A stretch of 64,000 nucleotides of DNA, taken from JANOBD01 sp031411495 (lineage in GTDB: Bacteria; Planctomycetota; Phycisphaerae; Tepidisphaerales; Tepidisphaeraceae). The DNA lies in contig JANOBD010000100.1 of assembly GCA_031411495.1 (NCBI GenBank), positions 150,247-214,246 of the forward strand, read 5' to 3'. The notes beneath the pieces were generated by a model that was given only the letters and a program-made list of their open reading frames with translations, made no database searches and was not told the DNA's origin. This document shows positions 38,996 through 46,590 of this stretch, piece by piece (the first letter of the stretch is position 1; each line of letters opens with the position of its first letter). The position numbers were made by a program, and so were the translations under genes.

Positions 38996-39018
38996 CGGGG
39001 CGAGGACGCCCCGTCTCT
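38996..39018 (+). repeat. REP hairpin C at 5' side of the RAYT gene (loop GAGGAC, different stem)
   Basis: Stem CGGGGC (38996-39001), loop GAGGAC, GCCCCG (39008-39013), then TCTCT. The loop and flank equal those of hairpins A and B but the stem is different and still paired, a covariation. Confidence 0.85.
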
Positions 39019-39045
39019 TATTTCTCTCTTGTCGAACATTTGATC

Positions 39046-40053
39046 TTACTTCGCCTTGTATCCATCCGGATGCTTCTGGAACCAGTTCCAAGCCGTGCGG
39101 ATGATCGACTCCGGATCCTTGTACTTCGCTTCCCAGCCGAGAACTTGCTTCGCGTACGCCGGGTTCGCGTAGAGCGCGATCGCATCCCCCGCGCGGCGCG
39201 GGCCGTACTTCACGGGGACTTTCTTGCCCGTCACCTTCTCGGCAGCGCTGATGATTTCCTTTACGGAAAAGCCGTTCCCGGTGCCGAGGTTCGCCAGGAT
39301 CTTCTTCTGCTGCCCCGCGCCCGTGCCCAACTTTGCCGCGGCCGCGATGTGTGCATCCGCGAGATCTTCCACATGGATGTAGTCGCGGACGTTGGTGCCG
39401 TCCTTCGTCGGGTAGTCAGTGCCGAAAATGGTCAGCTCGGGCTTCTTGCCCATGATCGCGAGGAGAATGGTCGGGATCAGGTGTGGCTCGGGCTCGTGCG
39501 CTTCGCCGAGCGACCCGTCCGCGGCACATCCGCTCGCGTTGAAGTAGCGCAGCGCCGCGTAGCAGAAGTCCTTCTTGGCGTCGCAGTGATCGGCCAGCAC
39601 CTGTTCCGTCATCCACTTGCTGCGGCCATACGGGCTGACGGGTTTCTTGGCCATGTCTTCGGTAATGGGGACCGTGTCCGGGTCGCCGTAGGTGGCGCAG
39701 GTGGAACTGAAGACGAACTTGTTCACGCCGACATCCGCCATCACTTCGAGGATCGAGACGGTCGTCGCGACGTTGTTGTGGTAGTACATCAACGGCTCGT
39801 GAACGCTCTCGCCCACGTACGCGTACGCGGCGAAGTGCATCACGGCGTCGATCTTGTGGTCCTTGAGCGCGGCTTTGAGCGTCGGCTTATCATCCAGCTC
39901 GGCCTTGATGAGCGGCACCTTGAGAATGTCCGCCACGATGCCGTGCCCGCGCGAGCAGTTGTCGTAGATGATCGGCGCGTGGCCGGCCTTCTGAAGCTGA
40001 CGAACGGTGTGAGACCCGATATACCCGGCACCGCCGGCGACGAGGATGTTCAT
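39046..40053 (-). CDS. galE: UDP-glucose 4-epimerase
   Basis: 335 residues from the ATG at 40053. Extended SDR: N-terminal 'GGAGYIGSHTVRQLQ' NAD site, 'HFAAYAYVGESVHEP', catalytic 'SSTCATYGD' and 'YGRSK', 'YFNASG' and 'DGTNVRDYIHVEDLADAHIAA', all standard GalE marks. It interconverts UDP-glucose and UDP-galactose and feeds surface polysaccharide synthesis. Upstream in-frame codons to 40173 translate an intergenic palindrome (40061-40142) and are not part of the gene. Confidence 0.95.
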   Translation of the reverse strand: MNILVAGGAGYIGSHTVRQLQKAGHAPIIYDNCSRGHGIVADILKVPLIKAELDDKPTLKAALKDHKIDAVMHFAAYAYVGESVHEPLMYYHNNVATTVSILEVMADVGVNKFVFSSTCATYGDPDTVPITEDMAKKPVSPYGRSKWMTEQVLADHCDAKKDFCYAALRYFNASGCAADGSLGEAHEPEPHLIPTILLAIMGKKPELTIFGTDYPTKDGTNVRDYIHVEDLADAHIAAAAKLGTGAGQQKKILANLGTGNGFSVKEIISAAEKVTGKKVPVKYGPRRAGDAIALYANPAYAKQVLGWEAKYKDPESIIRTAWNWFQKHPDGYKAK

Positions 40054-40060
40054 GGGAGTG

Positions 40061-40142
40061 GGCAGTCTGCAGTGGGCAGTGGGCAGTACGAACGAGGCGG
40101 AATCGGACACTGCCCACTGCGCACTGCCCGCCGCCCACTGCC
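40061..40142. repeat. Intergenic inverted repeat (GCAGTGGGCAGTG)
   Basis: Perfect 13-bp arms (40069-40081 with 40108-40120), extended by further copies of GGGCAGT and ACTGCCC on each side. It lies just upstream of galE. Confidence 0.8.
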
Positions 40143-40229
40143 TCGATGATGCCGATTTTTCGCGGACGTTCAAACTCTCCGGGACGGCGCCTCGCCCGGT
40201 GCTGCGCAGAAATCAGCCGCCAATTCCAT

Positions 40230-41090
40230 TCAATATGCGACGGATGGACACCAGTGTCCGCTGGGCGCTTCGAACGGGCCCATCGCCATCATCTGGCCGA
40301 GCTTGAGGGAGCGGCAGCCCTGGGCCAGTGCGCATCGATACAGTTCGCCGTTGCGCGTGGGCAGGATCATCCGCCGAAGCGGCGGCGGCAGCGAGGTTAC
40401 GGCGACGCGCGCGGTGTTGATGACATCTTCGACGGTCTGTCCCGCGGCGAAGCCGAAGAAGCCGGGCACGACGAACCCGGTCAGCCGCCCGCCCGCAAAA
40501 CGTCCGTGCGGGATGCAGCCGAAGCCGGGCCCCTTCTCGATCATCGACCGCAGCTCACTCTTGCGCGAGACTTTCTGCGTCGCGACGCAGAGCGCATCGG
40601 CCGCGTCGACATCCGCCTGCGTCAGCTTCCGCACGTTCGCGTCCTCGCCGATCGGAACCGACAGGACCACCACCGGGTCGGTCACCGTGAAGCCGAGCTC
40701 CGTATAGAGGCTCAGCGAGACCATGTTGAACGACTCCTGGTAGAGCCGCACCATCGGGCCGTGGTTCGTGAGTGCATAGTCGATGATGTGCCGCATCAAC
40801 CGCCGGCCCAGCCCGCGCGATTGGCGGGACGGGTCGACGCAGATCGGCCCGATGCCGGCGACGGCGTCGGTGAGCTGCACAAAGTTGTGGCCGATCACTT
40901 CGCCGTTCTCCACGGCGACGACCCCATACATGTCCGGCCGGCTGACCATCGATGTCGCGGCGCCCAGCGCGAACTCGCGGGAAAAAATCTCCGGCTCGAA
41001 TCCGTGCCGGCGCGCGAGCTGATCAAACGCCTCAAAGAAGATCCGGCCGACGGCTTCGGCGTGTTCAGTGCTAGCGCGGATAAGCTCCAT
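40230..41090 (-). CDS. GNAT-family acetyltransferase, double-domain
   Basis: 286 residues from the ATG at 41090, with GGAG 7 bases before. The N-terminal GNAT domain has 'GIGPICVDPSRQSRGLGRRLMRHIIDYA' (acetyl-CoA site) and 'FNMVSLSLYTELGFTV'; a second, degenerate GNAT-like half follows (about 150-286). It is probably a small-molecule or protein N-acetyltransferase; substrate unknown. It is in convergent/divergent arrangement with galE and the next gene, with no operon. Confidence 0.85.
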   Translation of the reverse strand: MELIRASTEHAEAVGRIFFEAFDQLARRHGFEPEIFSREFALGAATSMVSRPDMYGVVAVENGEVIGHNFVQLTDAVAGIGPICVDPSRQSRGLGRRLMRHIIDYALTNHGPMVRLYQESFNMVSLSLYTELGFTVTDPVVVLSVPIGEDANVRKLTQADVDAADALCVATQKVSRKSELRSMIEKGPGFGCIPHGRFAGGRLTGFVVPGFFGFAAGQTVEDVINTARVAVTSLPPPLRRMILPTRNGELYRCALAQGCRSLKLGQMMAMGPFEAPSGHWCPSVAY

Positions 41091-41283
41091 ACAGGTTCTC
41101 CAATCCTCGATCCATGCGACAAGCGATTGTACGACCTGCCACGCCGCAAGGATTAGCGGGTCGGCCTTCGAACATCGAGCCCGTGGATTCGGACGCATCG
41201 GGAACTTGCGAGAGGAGAGTGATTTCCTGACGCGGCGAATAGACGCGGCAAATGCGGGGTTGATGCAGGCAAGGAGATACACC

Positions 41284-41682
41284 ATGCGATTCAACATTCC
41301 TATGCTTCTTCTCACCGGTTCCTTAATCGCTGCCTGCGCCTTCACCTCGACGGGTGTCCGGGCTTCCGGCGGCGGCACCCCTCCCGCGCCCACGACGCCG
41401 CTGACGATTTTCGTGCCCGAATCGAATATTCTTCCGGCAGCCACGGTCGGGCAGAATTACAACTTGCCGATGTCGACCCAAGGCGGAGGGACGCGCCCCG
41501 TCACCTGGTCGATCGTCGCCGGCAAGCTGCCGGATGGGCTCAACATCATCGGCAACTGGGGCAACTCATCGACGGCGATCTATGGCACGCCGAAGCGCGC
41601 GGGCGCGTATGCGTTCACTGTCCAGGCGAAGGATCGCGATGGCGGCACGGCCCGGCGGACGTTCCAGATCGCCGTCAATTGA
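41284..41682 (+). CDS. Secreted protein with putative Ig domain (He_PIG-like)
   Basis: 132 residues; AAGGAG 9 bases before the ATG. Signal peptide 'IPMLLLTGSLIAACAFTSTGVRAS', then one Ig-like beta-sandwich: 'ATVGQNYNLPMSTQGGGTRPVTWSIVAGKLPDGLNI' and 'GTPKRAGAYAFTVQAKDRDGGTARRTFQIAV', the He_PIG pattern (W-x-I-x-x-G-x-L-P-x-G-L). It probably binds surface glycans or partners outside the cytoplasm. It stands alone, immediately upstream of the transglutaminase. Confidence 0.8.
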   Translation: MRFNIPMLLLTGSLIAACAFTSTGVRASGGGTPPAPTTPLTIFVPESNILPAATVGQNYNLPMSTQGGGTRPVTWSIVAGKLPDGLNIIGNWGNSSTAIYGTPKRAGAYAFTVQAKDRDGGTARRTFQIAVN

Positions 41683-41712
41683 GGTTCGCTCCTCCGCCGC
41701 GTCGACTATGAT

Positions 41713-42651
41713 GTGCCGATGTCAAACCCCGCGGTTCGCCAATACGACATGACCGTCCGCGTCGGGTGCAGCCTGGTGTATGAGGCCAGCGGGCCGTCGT
41801 CATTGCTATTGAATGTTCAGCCACAGCAGGGCGCAAACCACAAGGTGGTCTTCCAGGCGATCGCACTCGGCAACAACCTTCCGAACGCGCCGTTCGTCGA
41901 CAGCCACGGCAACCGCGTCCACCGCGTCACGCTCGCGCCGGGGACCAACTGCATCCGGCATGATGCGATCGTCGCGGTGTCATCCGAGCCGGATAACACC
42001 GGGCTCCGCGCCACCCAGCCGCTCACGCCGGATGTGCTGCCGTGGGAACTGCTCCGTTACACGCTCCCCAGCCGCTATTGCGATTCCGACAAGCTCGCGA
42101 ACTTCGCGTGGCAGAAGTTCGGGCACATCGAACACGGCCTGCCGCGCGTCGATGCGATCAGCCGCTGGCTGCACGACAACATCGAATACCGCTACATGTC
42201 CGGCCGGCCGGATTTATCCGCGTGGGACATCCTGCAGCGCGGCTACGGGGTCTGCCGCGACTTTGCGCATCTCGCGGTCGCGCTCAACCGGACGTTCAAT
42301 CTCCCCGCGCGATACGTGACGGGCCACCTGCCCGACATCGGCTTTCCCGATCCGAACAACCACATGGACTTCCACGCGTATGCCGAGGTGTATGTGGGCG
42401 GAAGCTGGTTCACGACGGATGCGCGGTTTTACGTGCCGCGCATCGGCCGGATCAAAATCGCCTGCGGACAGGATGCGATCGACGGCGCGTTCTCAACCAT
42501 CTTCGGCGGCGCGAATCTCACGCATTTCGAGGTGTGGGCGTACCAGGTCGAGCGGAACACGGTCGGCGTGGGCGATGTGCTGGACTTCTCCAAGCGGCTC
42601 GACAACCGGGTGACGGTGCACACCGAGACGCCGTATGGCGTGAATGGTTAG
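41713..42651 (+). CDS. Transglutaminase-like domain protein
   Basis: 312 residues (ATG 41713, or 41719). N-terminal strand-rich domain, then a transglutaminase/protease-like core with the Cys of 'GYGVCRDFAHLAVALNR', His of 'DFHAYAEVYVGGSWFTTDAR' and the following Asp, in the canonical C-H-D order. No signal peptide, so cytoplasmic. It is similar to the transglutaminase-like proteins found next to ligase-like or peptidase genes; no such partner is here. The exact reaction (amide cleavage or ligation) is unknown. Confidence 0.85.
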   Translation: MPMSNPAVRQYDMTVRVGCSLVYEASGPSSLLLNVQPQQGANHKVVFQAIALGNNLPNAPFVDSHGNRVHRVTLAPGTNCIRHDAIVAVSSEPDNTGLRATQPLTPDVLPWELLRYTLPSRYCDSDKLANFAWQKFGHIEHGLPRVDAISRWLHDNIEYRYMSGRPDLSAWDILQRGYGVCRDFAHLAVALNRTFNLPARYVTGHLPDIGFPDPNNHMDFHAYAEVYVGGSWFTTDARFYVPRIGRIKIACGQDAIDGAFSTIFGGANLTHFEVWAYQVERNTVGVGDVLDFSKRLDNRVTVHTETPYGVNG

Positions 42652-42670
42652 CGCGTTTTGCTTCCCAACG

Positions 42671-42731
42671 TACCATGAGCGTCCCGCTCATGATTCAGTG
42701 TTTCCCGAGCACGAGCGAGACGCTCCTGATA
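42671..42731. repeat. Intergenic paired palindrome (loop GRGAC family)
   Basis: Hairpin 42674-42692 (CATGAGC, loop GTCCC, GCTCATG) and a second, imperfect one at 42713-42725 (GAGC, GAGAC, GCTC), in opposite orientation, with GTAC/GATAC flanks at 42671-42674 and 42728-42731. The 19-mer at 42674-42692 is, reverse-complemented, identical to the hairpin at 51832-51850 inside purH. Confidence 0.8.
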
Positions 42732-42735
42732 CGAA

Positions 42736-44277
42736 TCAAACGCCGAGCCGCTGCTTCCACGCCTTGAGCTGTTCTTCAAACGGCTTCCCCCCTGCTGCAC
42801 CGGCACTCTGATAACGCTTCACGACGTTGTGAGCGCCGAGACACGAATACACGTCGTCAGTCACACGGATTGGAGGGCGGGTGTCCTCACCCGCCGATGC
42901 TGCAGTCGACGCGTTCTCGGCGGTCGGGGACGACCGCCCTCCAGCGTGTGCAATCGACTGCGCAATCACCTCGTTGATCTCCTCAACACTCAGTTGCGAT
43001 AGCCCAAATCGATTCGACTTCTCACACTTCGCGACCAGCGTCCCCACCACATGATGCGCGGTGCGGAACGGCACGCCCTTGGTGACGAGGTATTCCGCGA
43101 GGGATGTCGCATCCAGAAACCCGCGATCCAGCGTCGGCTCGATCTTCGCCTTGTCGTAGCTCGCGCTGTTGACGATCGCCGCCGCCATCGTGAGGCATTG
43201 GCTAACCGTGTCGTACGCGCGGAAGACGATGCGTTTGTCTTCCTGCAGGTCGCGGTTGTAGCCGATGGGCAGGCCCTTGAGGATCGTCATCAGCGCGAAC
43301 AAGTCGCCGTAGACGTTGCCGCAGCGGCCGCGGATGAGTTCGAGCATGTCCGGGTTCCGCTTCTGCGGCATCATCGAGGAGCTGGTCGTGTACCGGTCGG
43401 CGATCTTGATGAAGCCAAACTCGGTGGTCATGTAAATGATCCACTGCTCGGCCCAGCGGGAAAGCCATTGGGCGGTCATCGCGCACGCATAGAGAAAGTC
43501 ACACGCGAGATCCCGCGAAGCAGTACTTTCGATTGAGCTTCGCGACACTTCGATTTCATCGTGCCCCACCATGCCTGGAGTCTCCCGATCCATCCACCAC
43601 AGACTGAGCTCGCGATCAATCGGCAATGAAGTCCCAGCAATTGCACCCGATCCGAGCGGCCATTCAACCGCCTTCGTCATCCATGGCGCATAGAACCGCT
43701 GCAATGCATTGTTGAACGCAGTCGCCCAGGTGAGCGCTTCGCTGCCCGCACAGATAGGCTGCGCGCGTTGAAGATGCGTGAAAGAAGGCATCACGACATC
43801 GCGGCTGCGATCTGCGAGATCAACAAATGCGCGGGTGATCGCGTCGAATTGTTCTCGACCGAATGCGTGCGTCGCACTGTGGATCCACAGCACCAGATCC
43901 GTCGCCACCTGATCATTCCGGCTGCGCCCCGTGTGCAGCTTCCGCCCCGGCTCGCCGATGCGTTCGGTGAGGGCGCTTTCCACGCACATGTGGATGTCCT
44001 CCAGCTCCGGCTTGAACCCCGCCCACTTCGGGCCATCGCGGTCGATCTCGGCTTCGATCTCCTTGAGGCCCTTCACGATCGCGTCGCGGTCGGCGTCGGT
44101 GATGAGTCCGACCTTCGCGAGCATCGTCGCGTGCGCGATGCTTCCCGCGACGTCGACCTTGTAGAGCCGCCAGTCGTAGCTCATCGATTCGACGAACGTC
44201 TGCGCGATCGCATCGGTTGCTTCACTGATGCGGGATTGCCAACTCTTGGTGGGTTGCTGAGGCGGTTCCTGGGACAT
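42736..44277 (-). CDS. argH: Argininosuccinate lyase with in-frame repeat insertion
   Basis: 513 residues from the ATG at 44277; typical ArgH is about 460. The active-site signature is 'SSSMMPQKRNPD', with 'HTGRSRNDQVATDL' and 'HLQRAQPI' also present. The reaction splits argininosuccinate to arginine and fumarate. The excess length comes partly from a stretch near residues 445-469 ('GGRSSPTAENASTAASAGED') that lies where a short loop is usual and is encoded exactly by a paired palindrome (42871-42943). The gene is single; no other arg gene is nearby. Confidence 0.92.
   Translation of the reverse strand: MSQEPPQQPTKSWQSRISEATDAIAQTFVESMSYDWRLYKVDVAGSIAHATMLAKVGLITDADRDAIVKGLKEIEAEIDRDGPKWAGFKPELEDIHMCVESALTERIGEPGRKLHTGRSRNDQVATDLVLWIHSATHAFGREQFDAITRAFVDLADRSRDVVMPSFTHLQRAQPICAGSEALTWATAFNNALQRFYAPWMTKAVEWPLGSGAIAGTSLPIDRELSLWWMDRETPGMVGHDEIEVSRSSIESTASRDLACDFLYACAMTAQWLSRWAEQWIIYMTTEFGFIKIADRYTTSSSMMPQKRNPDMLELIRGRCGNVYGDLFALMTILKGLPIGYNRDLQEDKRIVFRAYDTVSQCLTMAAAIVNSASYDKAKIEPTLDRGFLDATSLAEYLVTKGVPFRTAHHVVGTLVAKCEKSNRFGLSQLSVEEINEVIAQSIAHAGGRSSPTAENASTAASAGEDTRPPIRVTDDVYSCLGAHNVVKRYQSAGAAGGKPFEEQLKAWKQRLGV
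42871..42943. repeat. Paired REP-like palindrome inside argH (loop GAGGAC / GGGGAC)
   Basis: Perfect outer arms (42871-42880 with 42934-42943) enclose two hairpins: 42876-42895, reading on the minus strand GGCGGGT, loop GAGGAC, ACCCGCC; and 42919-42938, reading on the plus strand GGCGGTC, loop GGGGAC, GACCGCC. Both are followed by CTCCA. The loop matches that of the RAYT-flanking hairpins. Confidence 0.85.
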
Positions 44278-44362
44278 GTCGCGAAGTGTATGCGGATTCG
44301 GATCGGTCGCGAAGGAGAGTGGACGCATGAGCGGTCGGAGAAGGTAAACACCCGAGTTTTCA

Positions 44363-44423
44363 GTGTAGCCCGCTCGCGCTTCCAGCGCGCGTTCAAAAGC
44401 GCGAGCAGGCTCGCGGGCTACAC
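44363..44423. repeat. Intergenic REP-like inverted repeat (loop GCAGGC, flank GGCTAC)
   Basis: Perfect 11-bp outer arms GTGTAGCCCGC (44363-44373) and GCGGGCTACAC (44413-44423). The inner right hairpin is CGCGA, loop GCAGGC, TCGCG (44400-44415). It is similar to the unit at 63964-63979. Confidence 0.8.
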
Positions 44424-44499
44424 GGGGTCGACGGTCTCACCACTCGACTGAATGCGATTCTCGTGGTGCGAGGAACCTCCTCGCGCCAATCCTTCCACT

Positions 44500-46431
44500 T
44501 CACACCATCTTCACCGTGATCGACCCCGCGCGAACCCCCGCGCGCGAGAGCGCCAGATCATGCGCATCGTGGTAGTGGCTGCCCAGCGTCTCCCAATCGA
44601 AACGGCTCGCCAAACTTTCCGTGCGGTTGCGCATCTCGATGCGCGAGCGGCGATTCAGGTGCACGAAACGGTAGAGGAAATCTACCAGTTCATTCGTCGC
44701 ATCGTCGAAGCTCTGCGTGCGGCGGTTGATCACCTTGAGGCCGCTGTCTTCATCGAGCGCCATCGAACCCTGCACGTACGCGCCGAAGCCCGCGAGGTTG
44801 CTGGTGACGGCGGGGATGCCGCTGACGATGCACTCCATCGGCGTGTAGCCCCACGGCTCGTAGTAGCTCGGGAAAATGCCCATGTGACAGCCGCGGATGA
44901 AGTCGTCGTAATCCAGGTGGATCAGCGGGCTCGTGCTGGTGACGAACTGCGGGTGGTAGACGATCTTCACCGGATCGCCGGCGAAGTTCAGCAGGTTGCG
45001 GTGGCGGATGTGGGCCAGCGTCGGGTCTTTGCCGTCGTCCCACAGGTCGTGCGTGACGATGTGCGGCTGCTTGAACCGCTTGAAGGCCGCGGTGATGCGC
45101 TTGAGCGCGATCTGAACCGATTCGTCAATGAGTTCTCCGCGCACGAGCTGTCGGCCCGATGCGCTGGCCATGAAGATTCGGCGGCCGATCTCGGACTGGA
45201 TCTCTTTGCAGAACTTCGCGAGTTCGTCGAGCCGCGCCTGGTTCTCCAGCACGTCGATGTTGATGTTCCGCACTGGCGCCTTGGTGACGATAAACGCGAT
45301 CACCGTCGGCGGATCGGTGTCCTGCCTGAGGCGCTGGTTCAGGCGCGCCATCGCCTCGACGTACATGTCGATGCCCTTGTTCCGATATTCGTACCGGCCG
45401 GCGATGAAGAAGTAGAGTGTCCGATTCAGGTCGAAGCTGTAACTCGGGAAGAAGTGGCCCATCGTGAACTGATGGATCTGCTCCTTGAACTTCACGTGAA
45501 GGTGCTGGAGTTCGTGCGGCGCTTCGAACCGCTTGACGTCGATGCCATTGGGCAGGATCGCATCCGGCATCCGGCCCAGCAGTTTCTCGGCCTCGAAGCT
45601 GGTGACCTGGCTGACGGTGGTGAAGACCGTGCTCGCGTGTGCGGCGGCCTTTTCGATCAGGTGGCGTGGCAGGATGCGGTACTTGTCCGCTTCCGCATCC
45701 GGGTTGAAGTACGCCAGATGGTCGTAAAAGTGCGGATTGTCGCCGGCGAGATACCGGCCCAGGAGCGTCGCGTGCGTGGTGAAGACGGTGGAGACGGGGA
45801 TGCGCAAATGCGCGATGCGCGGCACCGCGACGCCGCCCATCCACTCATGAAAGTGCGCGAGGACGGGAATCTCCGGATTCTGTTCCTTGAGCAGCCGGAA
45901 GAACTCGGCAACGGTGAAGCCGAAGGCGATCACGTCGTTCACTTCGCCATCATCGGTGGGCGTGGCGATGCCGTGATCGGCAAAGAGCATGTACTTGTCT
46001 TCGTGCAGGCGGTGGTGGCGGCCGCGATAGTCGAGCAGCACGACGGTCGGCCGCCCGGGCACGAGCCAGCGGCCGAAGTGACAGGCGATGCCCTGCTCGC
46101 GGAGGCGCTCGAAGACGTGATCGATGATCATCGGCGCCGGCAGTTCTTCGAACTCGCCGGCCGCGGTCGCGGGGTTATACGGGCCGATCAGGAAATAGCG
46201 TTCGCCCCAGCGACGGATCATCGCCTGGGCTTTGGTCTTCAGGACGGTGTAGATGCCGCCCAGCTGCCAGCAGACTTCCCAGCCGATTTCGAAAAGAATG
46301 GGCAACTGCGGAGGCGGCGCCGGGACGTGACCGTTTGATTCATCCGGATGTGGATGTCGATCGCCATGCGCCTTGCGCGCCTTGGCGGGTTGAATCCGCG
46401 ATTGACCGTCCATTCCTCCACGTCGACTCAT
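44500..46431 (-). CDS. Glycogen synthase, GT3 (eukaryote-like) family
   Basis: About 643 residues; start uncertain among 46443, 46440, 46431 and 46413, since no clear ribosome site favours one. A GT3-type fold: 'FEIGWEVCWQLGGIYTVLKTKA' (N-terminal G-G-x-Y loop), 'LAHFHEWMGGVAVPRIA', 'FTTHATLLGRYLA', 'VTSFEAEKLLGRMPDAILPNGIDVKRF' and 'GIFPSYYEPWGYTPMECIVSGIPAVTSNLAGFGAYV' (C-terminal E-x7-E region). GT3 enzymes use UDP-glucose to extend alpha-1,4-glucan, unlike bacterial GT5 GlgA. Confidence 0.88.
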   Translation of the reverse strand: MSRRGGMDGQSRIQPAKARKAHGDRHPHPDESNGHVPAPPPQLPILFEIGWEVCWQLGGIYTVLKTKAQAMIRRWGERYFLIGPYNPATAAGEFEELPAPMIIDHVFERLREQGIACHFGRWLVPGRPTVVLLDYRGRHHRLHEDKYMLFADHGIATPTDDGEVNDVIAFGFTVAEFFRLLKEQNPEIPVLAHFHEWMGGVAVPRIAHLRIPVSTVFTTHATLLGRYLAGDNPHFYDHLAYFNPDAEADKYRILPRHLIEKAAAHASTVFTTVSQVTSFEAEKLLGRMPDAILPNGIDVKRFEAPHELQHLHVKFKEQIHQFTMGHFFPSYSFDLNRTLYFFIAGRYEYRNKGIDMYVEAMARLNQRLRQDTDPPTVIAFIVTKAPVRNINIDVLENQARLDELAKFCKEIQSEIGRRIFMASASGRQLVRGELIDESVQIALKRITAAFKRFKQPHIVTHDLWDDGKDPTLAHIRHRNLLNFAGDPVKIVYHPQFVTSTSPLIHLDYDDFIRGCHMGIFPSYYEPWGYTPMECIVSGIPAVTSNLAGFGAYVQGSMALDEDSGLKVINRRTQSFDDATNELVDFLYRFVHLNRRSRIEMRNRTESLASRFDWETLGSHYHDAHDLALSRAGVRAGSITVKMV

Positions 46432-46523
46432 ACGATCCATCATATCGACACTTTCGGAACTTCGCGTCGGGCAAAGTCGGATGAGACAGAAATGCGCGAA
46501 GACTCCAAGTCGAAAAGAAACGA

Positions 46524-46552
46524 CGAGGCCGACCGCAGGGCGGTCGGCCTCG
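46524..46552 (-). terminator. Strong intrinsic terminator of the PEP-CTERM gene
   Basis: A perfect 13-bp stem (46524-46536 with 46540-46552, loop of 3) lies 39 bases after the PEP-CTERM stop on the minus strand, followed by TCGTTTCTTTT. An A-tract on the other side makes it bidirectional in form. Confidence 0.85.
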
Positions 46553-46590
46553 ACTTTTTTCAACTGAACATCGTCTGCCGGATCGGCGGA

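Noticed and set aside
44452..46338. A 628-codon + strand frame.
   Set aside because: Antisense to the GT3 glycogen synthase, which has strong family motifs.
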